NCBI GenBank assembly: GCA_905250885.1
Contig: CAJNOQ010001309.1
Span: 1 to 33,297 of the forward strand
DNA from: Didymodactylos carnosus
Lineage: Eukaryota > Rotifera > Eurotatoria > Philodinida > Philodinidae
Length of the DNA: 33,297 nucleotides
Direction: 5' to 3'
A program made the position numbers and the translations under genes. The number at the start of each line of letters is the position of its first letter. Position 1 is the first letter of the stretch. The notes below the pieces were generated by a model. It did not search any database. It saw only the letters and a program-made list of their open reading frames with translations, and had not been told where the DNA came from. Below, piece after piece: positions 12,937-28,398 of this stretch.

Positions 12937-13559
12937 AAGTAATTAATATAGAAGACTGTTCAAGTTTTATAAAAATAGAAAATTTTTTTGTCGTCTTAAA
13001 GTGTTGTGTTTCTAGCTCATCAAAAATGACATTATAAGTTTGGAAATTTAATCCTATTATTGTATCCGTCATAGTTGTAGGCTTCAAAACACAAAGTATT
13101 AACTATCAGATAGTAATGTAACTTTCACTATAACGATTCATTGATTGGAGCTAAAATAACCAGTAAAACAAAATTTTTTTCACCATTCGTTAACTGAGAT
13201 CAAAATTAAAAATGGAATTTGTTTAAGAGTATTCTTCGCCCTCTTTTTGTCAAAATTTTGATTTTCAAGTTAAATATCGTACAATATATAATTAAGTGTC
13301 CTCTATATAATGAGACGCTTTTCTATGATGTTTCTTGTTCCAAGTTATACATTTTTTTAAATAGGTCACTGGAGATCCAACATCAACAACTTTTCTATTT
13401 AAGATCACAGAGAAGGAAAAGTGTTTTTACAAAGCTTGAACAGTCTTGTGTAATAATTATTTTTATATGTTCAAAAATATCTGCTCTTTCGAATGGGATT
13501 TGTATTGGCTCTTTAGCATTAATAGTAAGAAAGATATATGAAAAACGAAACTCACGGTT
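12819..13559. repeat. Diverged inverted repeat, two arms of about 215 bp
   Basis: The left arm (about 12819-13035) and the reverse complement of the right arm (about 13345-13559) align with roughly 70 percent identity by eye. For example, GAACTAATTCAGACACCACT matches GAGCCAATACAAATCCCATT. Both arms carry related peptides when read outward to inward: the left reads ERVEIF, then DCSSFIK after a frame break, and the right, on the minus strand, reads ERADIF, then DCSSFVK. A 310-bp spacer separates them. It is either an old foldback element or an inverted duplication of a coding segment. I do not know the family. Confidence 0.6.
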
Positions 13560-15262
13560 TACTTTTTCCTCAACTCGGTACGTGGAAGAGAACAGTTAAT
13601 GTTCGAAGACATCAAAATGGTAGAAAATATTTAAGTACAAATGAATTTTAAATTATGGAAAAAAGATCACTGTTTAAAATGTAAAAAAAAAGTTGTATGT
13701 TCTAATGTATCTAGTAAGACCTAAACAAGTGCTGAATTTATAGTTTTTCTTGAATATGTACATATTGACGAAATTTGCTGTTTGTCATGCTTCTCATTAT
13801 TCACGCATCTAAAGCATTATATGAGAATATTACAGCATTTTATCAGGCTGATTAATTTCATGTAAAGTTGCTACTTGCGAAAGAGCATCCACTATTATAG
13901 TCTTTTTTTCTTGACGAGCATGACAGGTACCAAAATCAGAAATTCTTTGTCTGAACTTTTCGTTGTTCTCATAACATTTGTTTTCTTTCTAATGATAATG
14001 ATGAACACGGTGTCTTAAGTTTTATTTATAAGTAAAAAAGTAACTTTTACTATTTGGATTAAATCTTAGTGAAAGTCCATTTTTTGATTCCATTACGATG
14101 TAAAACTAGAAACGTCCGATTCAAACTCATTTCATAAACAGTAGAGTACACATATATTGACCAAGACACAAGTGTGTCCATATTGAATAAAGATAAAAAC
14201 TATATATTTGACTATATATTATAGAAATGTTCGAAAGTCAATTGAACTGTTTAATACACATAATGAACTATGGGTGATCGTTGGTGTTTATCAATGCAAT
14301 TTTCTGTCATGTATTAAACACCATAAAATTGTCTCTCTTTCCTTTTCTTCTATGTGTGAGCTTTAAGCAGAATCATCATATAAACTCATAGGAAACATGG
14401 AAGCTATCAAAAATAAAAATAAGCGACAACAGATTATTCATCCATGAAAAACATTCTTCTGTATTGTATTCTATAATTAAATTTTCATTTGATTTCTTGT
14501 TATGTAATCATCATCATCATCACTACTACCATCATCATCATCGTCATCATTATCATCACAACAACAATAATAAGAGAAGGTCGAAGATAAGAAGATAGAA
14601 TATTCCCAAAGGAATGCATGCGTACTTATTCAATATGTTCAATAAAAATTGGAAAAAGGATTATTTTAATATGGCTCGAGACGAAAAAAAGAAAAGATAA
14701 AATAGAAAATGAGCATATCTATAAAAACAAAACATTGAGAGGTTAGTACTATTACCAGTAATAGTTAGTTGTTAAAGCAATTTTATGGAAATCTAATGGA
14801 ATAGTCACAAGAAAAGAAAATAGATATAGAATGTTGGAAAAATCAGTGAAAAATAATGATGTTAATAAATAACATATTTCTTTTGTGTGTGTGTGCGTGT
14901 AATGATGATACTAGTAATACAATCAGATCGTAGTTAATAATAAAAGTACTATCAGTATCATTGATGCTACGTACTATCGACAAACAGTATAGAAGACAAA
15001 AACACAGAGAGGGAAAAAAGAAAAAAAAACTGCGTATCATCATTTACTAGACAAAGTTTAAATGAAGTAGTATATGACATACAGATTGACATAGTTGTAT
15101 TAAATGATGATTTTATCGGAAGTCTTTGGTCATATCAATCATTACGTTGAGTATGTTGATCAGTAAGTAGTATACCACACTATACTGATGGGAAATTCTT
15201 TCTGGTTTTAATAAATTCATTGAACTTATTGTGAAAATAATTATTCGGTTTTTTATTTCTAG
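13560..15262. other. Upstream region of the innexin gene
   Basis: No coding gene seen. The region includes a TCA/CAT-type microsatellite at 14508-14575, a GT run at 14884-14900, and a small inverted repeat (GTTTAATACA near 14249, TGTATTAAAC near 14310). The innexin start codon lies 1 nt after a strong acceptor (TTTTATTTCTAG, 15251-15262), so at least one untranslated 5' exon and a promoter should lie here. I cannot place them. Confidence 0.5.
14508..14575. repeat. TCA-type trinucleotide microsatellite
   Basis: Interrupted TCA/CAT repeats followed by CAA and TAA repeats, about 68 bp. Confidence 0.85.
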
Positions 15263-15263
15263 C

Positions 15264-18024
15264 ATGGTGGCCGGATTTCTCGATGCCATAGCCAAAGTTC
15301 GACAATTCAAATTTCACAATGACGATGATTTATACGATCGTTTATCAAGACGTTTTTCGGTTGTTTTATTAATGTTATTCACAGTTGTTGTCAGTACAAA
15401 ACAATATGTCGGAGATCCAATTGCCTGTAGGTTAACTATTTAAATAACCCAAATTTGTTTCAAAAATGTAACATTTATAAACGTTTCATTTAGGTTTTTG
15501 TCCAGCACAATTTACTGGTTTGTATATACTCTGTATTTGTTACCTTTAGATTTTTATACAAAAATAATTTTTTCTTCCAGGTTCACACGTTGAATATGCC
15601 AATTATATTTGCTGGATAAGCAATACATACTATGTTCCTTTCGAAAGTACTCTGCCAGCCCGTCATGATGAAAGACCAAAACATATAGGTATGGTATGAA
15701 TAAAATATATTGATGCTGTTGTACTCAGTGGTTTTGTATTTTGTGTTTTAGCCTATTATCAATGGATACCCTTTATTTTACTACTTATGTCTGTACTATT
15801 TTACATTCCATCGGTGTTATGGCATGCCTTATCAACAAAAACCGGTTTTGATATTGGAAATCTTGTTAAAACATTACATCATATGGAACAATTAAATCCG
15901 GATATTCGAGATAGAACTCTAAGATATATCGCAAAACATATCGATCGTGCTCTAGAAACACAGCGTGATGCTGGTACCGGATTATTTTCACAAATGAAAC
16001 GAATTCTAAGAAGACAATGTCCATTTATTATTGTTGGACGTGCACAAGGCAATTATTTGACATTTTTATATTTACTAGTTAAATTATTTTACATTGCAAA
16101 CGTTGTCGGACAACTATTTCTATTGAACATTTTCATGGGTTCAAATTTCCATGGTTATGGAATTGAAGTTATGAAAAATTTATTATCAGGAAAAGAATGT
16201 TGTCGCAGTGCAAGATTTCCAAGAGTTACCATGTGCGATTTTGAAATAAGAACGATGGCCGATCATATACATAAACATACGATACAGGTAAGAGTGCTTC
16301 CATATATCTTCGACTACTTTGCACTTGATTTGAACGGTGGTAAAATTTTAGTCTGCTCATCGTTTAGAGCATGAGAATTTACCCAAAAGCCTTCGTCTGC
16401 CGTATTTGCATTACATATTTACCCTACAACTAGGCTTTACCTCTTGGTTTTCATTAAAAATACTCGAGTTAGGAATCTTGAGGATTATAAGGAGAAAAGT
16501 CTGAAATGGAAATGACAAGTATCGTACAAAATTCATTCGACTCTATAATGGAAGGTTCCGTACCCAACACATACATATCAGCTCACTGTACAATGTGAAA
16601 GAACTATTTAACATAGCAATGACCTACTGGTGTTTGACAAATTTTAACTTTTTTCAATATGTAAAGCCATTTCTTGATAATGGTGATAGTATAATCATCG
16701 AAAGCTCAAATCAAATAATACATTAGATCTTGTAAAAATCTCAATTATGATATCTGTAGTAGTTATTCACTTCGTTTATTCATTATTCATAAAATGCTTA
16801 TCAGATTCACTTATCTAAGGACAAGGTAAATAAATTCAAAATGACACCGACGCCGTCAATATTCGTATATGAAATGTGCCAGTACTATTTTCATTCCCGC
16901 TTATCTTAATCCTTAATTAAACAAGTTTTCACCGATAAGATTCCTTTCAGAGGACTGGAAGACTTCTTCTGTCATTTTCTGATTTTTCCATAGTCATTCT
17001 ATCATAGTTTTAGAAGCTCCCCTAGAGAATGTCCAGATTACACAATATCTAGGTTCTGCTCCTGATCTGACACTGTTTTTCTTCCTGATCAGTAACAGGA
17101 ATCAAGATTAGAACCTGTTTTGTTTCTGATCAGAAAATGGAAACAAGATCAGCAACTATTTTCCCGCTGATGAGGATAAGAAAATAGAAACAGAATCTGT
17201 AAATGAACATCTTCCTGTTTTTTAGACCAGACAATCTGGATATCCTCTAGGGTCCGAGCACTACTGGCTCTAGGTGTATTTGTATCACTAGTTTACTACA
17301 GATGGATATACGGACATTTCGTCTATGTGATTTTATACTTTCAGTATAATTAGAGAGCAACAACGTAAGTTATATTTTCTGTGTACCTTATGTAGATGAA
17401 TGAGATTAAAAGTTGTCGAGAGGACGAGATATGGGAGGCACGTTTCATCAATTGAAGAGATCAGTTCTCAAAGTCGCAGTTTGCGACCATGGGGCAGCCA
17501 TGTCTGAAATAACTTTTATAGAGAACAATTGATACTTTTACATACTATTAGTAGTTTAATAAAATTCATATGAACATAGATCTTGCTGACTTTTAGATCG
17601 TATAATACTAAGCAGCTCTACAAAAATCTTAGTCTACATGCCTAATGTTAATTTCATCTATTTTTAGTGTGTGCTACCCGTTAATTTATTCAACGAGAAA
17701 ATATTTATATTTATTTGGTTTTGGCTTGTATTCGTATCAGCATTATCGTGTTACGGATTCTTTAAGACGATTTGGCAAGTGATGCCATGGAACAGAGTTA
17801 ATTTTTTAAAAAAGTATTTAAAAATAATGAATCGTATAACACGTGAAAAATTCGATAGGAAATTATTTACAACATTTTCCGATAAATATTTACGACAAGA
17901 CGGTGTACTTGTATTAAGGCTAGTAGCAATGAATACAAATGATGTTATCATGGGTGAAATTATGTCTGCCCTCTGGGATGGTTTCAAACGAAGTCAGGAT
18001 GTTGATGGTGGAATTTTTGTGTAA
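15264..18024 (+). CDS. Innexin (gap-junction channel protein), complete, 5 exons
   Basis: Exons 15264-15426, 15494-15517 (24-nt microexon), 15581-15688, 15752-16287 and 17668-18024 give 395 residues, a normal innexin length. Innexins are four-pass membrane proteins that oligomerise into gap junctions or hemichannels. Visible features are the amphipathic N terminus, TM1 around 32-50 followed by the family signature KQYVGDPIAC (46-55), extracellular loop 1 with Cys55, Cys57 and Cys73 and YICWISNTYYVP (71-82), TM2 around 103-127 from YYQWIPF, TM3 around 190-215, loop 2 with Cys260 and Cys278, and TM4 after LFNEKIFIFIWFW. The microexon supplies FCPAQFTG and requires donor GTAGGT at 15427 to keep the frame. 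The cytoplasmic tail ends GGIFV. Introns are 63-67 bp except the last (1380 bp), which holds an inverted-repeat element. The ATG follows a 5' splice acceptor, implying an untranslated leader exon. The family call is firm; the paralogue cannot be assigned. Confidence 0.95.
17020..17252. mobile_element. Short inverted-repeat element (MITE-like) in innexin intron 4
   Basis: The left end CCCTAGAGAATGTCCAGATT and the right end AATCTGGATATCCTCTAGGG are reverse complements with two mismatches over 20 bp, and bound 233 bp. The interior contains several CTGATC/GATCAG and CCTGTT/AACAGG motifs. I cannot define a clear target duplication. No coding potential. Confidence 0.6.
17474..17488. repeat. Small hairpin GTCGCA-GTT-TGCGAC
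   Basis: A six-base perfect inverted repeat with a 3-nt loop in the last innexin intron. It is GC-rich compared with its surroundings. Function unknown. Confidence 0.4.
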
Positions 18025-19076
18025 TATTACTGATATGTATGTCTAAAAAATAATCTCAGGAAGCGAATTTGTTATCATTGGCTGTACTTGTTTTCGTCTC
18101 CCAGATTAGTAGAGGTTATCCACTCGAAAAGAGTGTAAAGATAGAAATTATTCACAAATATTTTCTGATAATGAAAATTGTGTCAGTTAAATGAATGTGT
18201 CAGTTTTTAGTCAAACATTTTCGTGTGAATTAAACGTTTATAATAGTTCTACGCAAATTTAGATTTCGTTTATTCTATGCATCTACTATATGTTTACACA
18301 CGAAATCTATTCTACTCTTCTTTTACAAAGCTAGACATTCTTATCTTAGTACAATGCTTTACTCATTTATTCTAGTCAAAATGAGAAAATTGAATCTAGT
18401 CTTATTGTTTTTTAACAATTACCACTGTTTTTTGCTATACAATGAAAGAACGCGATGTGCAAACCTTTCCTCTAGTCACCGACTAATATTATAGATTAGA
18501 ATTTATTTCCTGGACACATTGTAATTACTGTGATATGAACAGACTTCACAGTGATTGTTCATTTTTTTTTGTTTTTTTTGTTTTTTACCTATGCAAAATT
18601 CTCTACGTTGCATTGTCATACACACATACACACACACACACACACACTCTCGTATCGGAAATACTACAAACACCAACAAGCGCTACGTTGCTTCCAAATG
18701 TGTCAATATAATTACGCAATACATAACTGACTTATTTTGCATAATATAATATGTGTATGTTTTTTATATCTTGTAGTATTAGCAAAAAAGTTTTCATTTT
18801 TTTGTCACCTCATTCTTTTTGTTTTTGTTTTTAATGTTGATGTTGCTTTTACTTTTATTATGATAGATTATGAAAGATTATTTTGTATAATGTTTTATTT
18901 TTATTTTTAAGAAAATTCTGTGTGTGTGTATGTGTGTATTCGTATCTAAAAAAACAGTTACTCGTGAGTGATGAATATTCACTGTGAAGGTATTATTGTA
19001 TCTATACAAACAATATTTTTTGTTTTGTTTTGAAGGAAAAAAAAAAGTCTAAATAAAACGATTGTTCACATTTCAG
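18025..19076. other. 3' region of innexin
   Basis: No separate gene. The region holds (T)n/(TTTTG)n runs near 18560 and 18780-18830, an (AC)n microsatellite at about 18620-18648 and a GT run near 18919-18940. AATAAA at 19052-19057 could act as a polyadenylation signal. The frame at 18555-18749 is a translation of the repeats. Confidence 0.45.
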
Positions 19077-19143
19077 CATAGAAGTTACTGAAGTCATGGA
19101 AAATAGTGAAAGGTACATTGGAACTCGTCGTTTAATTTATTAA
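19077..19143 (+). CDS. Possible alternative 3' exon of innexin
   Basis: A good acceptor (CACATTTCAG) is followed by an open frame reading IEVTEVMENSERYIGTRRLIY to TAA at 19141-19143. Joining from an internal donor of the last innexin exon (TTTGT|gtaata, GT at 18021) keeps the frame and would replace the stop after GGIFV, giving a 21-residue acidic or basic tail extension. A further donor (AAAG|gtacat, 19111) is also present. This is sequence logic only, and the primary stop at 18022 is equally usable. Confidence 0.3.
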
Positions 19144-19213
19144 CAGCTACGTAAAATGCTTTAAACTCATCCTTTTAAACATTTTTTCAATTAATACATC
19201 ACATTCATTACTA

Positions 19214-19645
19214 GGCATGCGCGAGTTATATAACTGGTATTAGGACATCCAAGAAAATTGTTAACGCGATTATTAAGAATCGCTCAGATTTGCGGAACGT
19301 CTCATTTTGTAGAAAAATGTTGTTCTATGTATTTCGTGCTTCTTCAGTAATTCGTTAAAAGTACTTCTCTTTTTCGAAGTATTCTTGTTTCGTCGACAAC
19401 TCACTCACACCGCCCCTCCCGCCTCTGATATTCTCTGATCTATATTCTTTGAAGTGGCCGCTTTGTCGACGAAACGAGAATACCCCCTCTTTTTCAACCT
19501 TTAATTTTTATCTTTCATACAAATACATAGAACAAATATATGCCTACAAATGAGATGTTTCGCAAATCTGAGCAATTCGTAATAATCACGTTATAAAAAT
19601 TTTCCCGGATGCTCCAAAAACAATCGAAAATAACTGGTGCATACC
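19214..19645. mobile_element. Palindromic MITE with TA target duplication
   Basis: 432 bp. The ends GGCATGCGCGAGTTAT and ATAACTGGTGCATACC are imperfect inverted repeats and each is flanked by TA (19212-19213, 19646-19647). Most of the interior is also palindromic: GATTTGCGGAACGTCTCATT pairs with AATGAGATGTTTCGCAAATC, and GTTTCGTCGAC pairs with GTCGACGAAAC. The centre is a C-rich spacer near 19410-19430. No transposase frame. The TA duplication and the GG at the tip match the style of the element at 943-1490. Confidence 0.75.
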
Positions 19646-19647
19646 TA

Positions 19648-20248
19648 TTCATTATCCACTTTAATTTTTCATCAAATTGAACGTAGTTTTCTCGTAAAAA
19701 ATCACGTATCTATGCTTTTTTGCTGGAAAAATCGTAAATTGAAGATAAGATGTGATGAAAAATTTTACTTACTATATATACCGAATATAACCGTTAGGTG
19801 TCATAAATGGCTTGATTTGTGCTCAGAAAGGGAATAGAAAATTCTTATAGACTTTTGAGCTCTGGAAATCACAAAAAAAAATGTCCATTCTTTTTAGCTT
19901 GTGCAGTATTATTTAACTCTGAAAGAAGACAAAAGAGTGCATCCAAGATCTCATATACAAGCTGACTGACGAAGCGTTAAATCATACGTTCATTTTGACG
20001 TTGCAATTCATCTATAAGAACAAACAATCCATAGTTGTCTATTTTTATTTGTGATAAACTGATACAGCCGAGTAACAACAAAAAAAAACAAGTACACATA
20101 CTTTCTTTCTGAATGAATATTGAAAAGGGGCGTAGAACACATTTATTAGAAAAAAAATCTTGTACAAGAAGAGACAGATAGAAAGAAAGACTATTTGGAT
20201 TTGTTAAACTAAAGAAGATATAAAAACAAAAAAAAAACTGTTTATTTT
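19648..20248. other. Region between innexin and U2AF2 3' ends
   Basis: No convincing gene. The minus-strand frame at 19977-20252 overlaps the end of U2AF2 and is low complexity. On the minus strand an AATAAA lies at about 20241-20246, only a few bases past the U2AF2 stop, and is a candidate polyadenylation signal. Confidence 0.4.
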
Positions 20249-25425
<5,177 letters not shown>

Positions 25426-25622
25426 GTTAATATAAAAAACTTATCTAAAACTAGTCAATATTATGTGGAATCAAATATCAATCAAATTTTACAACTTGCA
25501 AATTTAGAAGAGCGGAATCCGATTATCTATGTCATCCACGTCTGTGACTAAGCAAGAAGAAAGAAAGAAAGCAAAAAAATCAATAATAACTGACATCACT
25601 TGACTGAAGCTATCACAACACA

Positions 25623-25751
25623 ATGGTGTATCACAACGATAAAAATAGTTTCATTGGTTTGAAACAAAAACCAATAGAAATTCGTGGACGCAAGAAACAT
25701 AAGCAAAGAGGGGAAAATGCTGGACATGGTTTCTTCGTAGCAACAAGGTAA
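25623..25751 (+). CDS. Short divergent ORF, possibly a first exon
   Basis: ATG at 25623, 42 codons, stop TAA at 25749-25751, or a splice donor AAG|gtaatt at 25748. The product is basic (IRGRKKHKQRGENAGHGFF). It starts about 200 bp from the U2AF2 start codon and runs the opposite way, so the two could share a promoter. I do not recognise a family and could not find a following exon before the LINE. The start context is ACACAATGG. It may be chance or the 5' end of a broken gene. Confidence 0.25.
   Translation: MVYHNDKNSFIGLKQKPIEIRGRKKHKQRGENAGHGFFVATR
25653..25675. promoter_or_regulatory. Paired CCAAT boxes upstream of U2AF2
   Basis: ATTGGTTT (25653-25660) and AAACCAAT (25668-25675) form an inverted pair about 230 bp upstream of the U2AF2 ATG. 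CCAAT boxes bind NF-Y in animal promoters, so a role in U2AF2 or divergent transcription is possible. They overlap the short ORF at 25623-25751, so the two interpretations compete. Confidence 0.25.
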
Positions 25752-26241
25752 TTAAAGAATCAAGCTGAGTTGAAAGTAGATTATACTTGTATTATTAAGT
25801 TTTTCGTGTCACGTAGAGCATCCTCATTATCATTCGTTTAATCACGGCTTTTAAGGAGAAATAATTTTGAAGTTGATTATAACCTTTAAGACACAATGTT
25901 CTTTTTAGTTCTTTGTTAAAAAAATAGAAGTAGAAGCAGCAATAATGAACAAAAATACAGCTTGTAAGCAGGAAAGAAAAAACAAATAGATAAAAATTAC
26001 AAGTCTTTTTTAGTTGAACAATAGATGTTTTTAAATAATCGGGTAATAATTCTCCCTGTTATTGTATCATTAAAATCTGTCTCGTATAAATGAAACATTA
26101 GAACGCCATCACTACGTAAATAATGTTCAAGAGAGAGATAAAGCTTTATTTCATTCGAAAAAAGAAAAAATCATATTGGACCTAAAGCCGCTTACATGAT
26201 TTACATAGGTTTATTGTAATACAGTTTTTCATAGTCAAGAA
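25752..26241. other. AT-rich spacer before LINE remnant
   Basis: No gene seen. This is probably intergenic sequence plus the 3' flank of the LINE remnant. No poly-A tail or target duplication could be defined for that element. Confidence 0.4.
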
Positions 26242-26673
26242 CTATTTTTCCAATGAAGTAGCTCCTGTGTTGTCTGGATAAAGGAAGGTCACTAGTCTCG
26301 CAACGTAGGACCTTTGTGATTCTTGTAAATGTTGAACATGTCTCGTTGGTCGTCCCTGAGGAAGATATGGAATAAAATGTGATTCACTATTCATTTGTAA
26401 ATACAGTTTTGTTGTTTCATGTTGTACATAACTCTCTAAAAATTCTGGGTAATGCCTACAGGATTTCATTAGGAAGCGTAATAAGAAAACATGTGGCCTG
26501 TGATTTATTGTTTTAAACTTATTACTCCAGCTAATTTCATCATTAGTTGCATCAAACCATAAATGAACATATCTGTAAAGTTGGCGATTCTTAGCTTCAA
26601 TTGAATTTCTTAATGTATTACACAAAAGAGGTCAGACAACATACAGTAATTGCATATATGGAAGTACATATGC

Positions 26674-26758
26674 ATTAAAAATCAATTGTGGGCTGATTAA
26701 TGAGAATGTTGTTGATCTAGACACATATTTTAACATTGCCGTATTTGTTTTCACTTTA
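26674..26758. repeat. 85-bp direct repeat, copy 1 (LINE sequence)
   Basis: Matches 27011-27095 with three mismatches over 85 bp. On the minus strand it encodes TAMLKYVSRSTTFSLIS and continues directly into the rest of the LINE (AYVLPYMQLLY), so this copy joins the downstream coding part. Confidence 0.85.
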
Positions 26759-27010
26759 ATAAAAAATAATACACCTCTTGAAGGTATTGTAGTAGGAAAC
26801 GTTTCGTACTATACCTCTCTCTATTACCTTTCGTACTATCCCTTTCTCACGTTCACGCCTCCCTTCGGTCGGCGTTCGCTAAGGGACTATCTAAAGTACG
26901 TTGTGAATTTTTCTCTGATTTGATGTGTAAGGTTCGTAATCTAATGTAATTCTAAAAAGTTTTCTCAAGACCCTCCAAAGATCGTCACAGATACCAAAAA
27001 TATTGCTAAA
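26759..27010 (+). mobile_element. 252-bp insert within the LINE, containing dispersed repeat copy 1
   Basis: Bounded by the 85-bp direct repeats. Its second half (about 26848-26984) is a copy of the repeat family also found at 31116-31233 and 32136-32342. The first half contains TTTCGTACTAT twice within about 40 bp. No coding potential or terminal inverted repeat seen. Confidence 0.6.
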
Positions 27011-27095
27011 ATTAAAAATCAATTGTCGGCTGATTAATGAGGATGTTGTTGATCTAGACACATATTTTAACATTGCCGTATTTTTTTTCACTTTA
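27011..27095. repeat. 85-bp direct repeat, copy 2 (LINE sequence)
   Basis: The second copy joins the upstream RT thumb (minus-strand KNTAMLKYVSRSTTSSLIS) to the insert. Together the two copies behave like an unusually long target-site duplication, or a partial tandem duplication with later insertion. Confidence 0.85.
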
Positions 27096-28398
27096 GATAA
27101 CATTTCTTTCGTGTGTGTGTTGAATGATAGCCGTGAATCAACGTGGAAACCTAATAGTTTGAACATATTGACATTTTTAAGTGTTTCCTGTCCGATTTTC
27201 AGTTGAATTTTGGATAGATAGGTTGTTCTAAGGAGCCATTGCCAATGAGTTTTTATGATATTTATAGTTTGTTTCCATATAGTAGAGTACTCCAACACCT
27301 GATTTATTGTTTTCTGGGCTGACTCTTGCATTTTACTAGCAAATTGCTCCTTCAACCACCACGGCGATGGACGAATGATTGTAGTGAGATCATCAGTGTA
27401 TAAGTGAGTATGACTGGATTCAGTAAGTGTTGATGGTAATTCAGAATGATACAGTATGAACAGAACTGGGCCCAAACAGGAACCCTGAGGCACCCCTCGG
27501 TGTATATCAAAGGTGCTTGACCTAATGCTATTCATTTCAATGTAAGAATGTGTATTCTGTAAATACATATGGATAAATTGGTACCAGTTCTTTAGGGCAG
27601 TTCAATTCACACAATTTATAGATCAATCCATCATGCCATAATTGATCAAACGCTTTAGGGAAACCATAATATACTGAAATTACTGCCGTATGTTGTTCTA
27701 AGGCAGACGTGACATCTTGAAGATATTGAGTAAAACGTGATGTTGTGGAATGATGATTTCTAAAACCGGATTGTTCAGGTGGCAAGATTCCGTTGCTATC
27801 AATCCATTTACGAAGGTATATTAAATAAAAGAATAATGAGATGATGGAATGGTTTTGATCAGTTTGTTGGATACTTTATCTGGTCCTGAAGAGTCTTTAT
27901 TCTTTAAAGTTCTGATAGCATATTTTAAATCATTGATTTTGAATAAGAATGGTGATGATGGAATCTGATCGAGACTGTGAGATAGATTATTAACTAAATC
28001 AATTATTTTATATTCATGTTGTATTTTGCCTCAAAGACCGAATTCAAAATTATGAGATCTGAAACAGTTTGAGTAGTAATCATAAGCATGTTCAATCATT
28101 TGATTGTGATCTACAACCACTTGAGCTGTAGTTGAATCCTTTGTGAAACCTATAATTGATGGTATTCGTTTCTTGAATAAATTTTTGGTTCGCTGCCAAA
28201 AGTTAGGTATATTTTTCGGTTCTAACTGTAAGCAATATTGTTCCCATTGAGCTTTGCGGATTTCTCTATACTCTGTTTTGATGTATTTGTTTAAAGAATT
28301 TAGAATTTCTTTTCAATCATCTGAGCGTGTGATTCTGCAGCTTTTTAATACGCGCTTTCTGTGTTGTAATACTTTCACTAGATAAATTGGTAGTGTTG

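Larger units (their letters stand above)
26242..28398 (-). pseudogene. Degenerate Jockey-like LINE reverse transcriptase
   Basis: The remnant reads from 28398 down to 26242. Visible blocks are the pre-RT linker (NIPNFWQRTKNLFKKR near 28200), RT fingers (LKNKDSSGPDKVSNKLIK near 27880), the palm from 27785 (QSGFRNHHST, then FPKAFDQLWHDGLIYKL), HRGVPQGSCLGPVLF near 27480, the active-site box LYTDD near 27390, the thumb down to about 27011, and a C-terminal block at 26242-26758 containing TINHRPHVFLLRFL. These are hallmarks of non-LTR reverse transcriptases of the Jockey/CR1 type. The element is dead: the first catalytic Asp of the palm motif is Gly (GFPKAFD), there are frame breaks and stops (for example before PLLCNTLRN), no endonuclease domain is visible, and a 252-bp insert splits the 3' part. 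It is bounded upstream by a DNA-transposon-like insertion. Confidence 0.85.

Noticed and set aside
13219..13599. 126-codon + strand ORF
   Set aside because: It largely overlaps the right arm of the inverted repeat. The minus strand of that arm carries the conserved peptide, so this frame is a shadow.
14508..14575. Regularly spaced short repeats as a CRISPR-like array
   Set aside because: Simple trinucleotide microsatellite in a eukaryotic genome.
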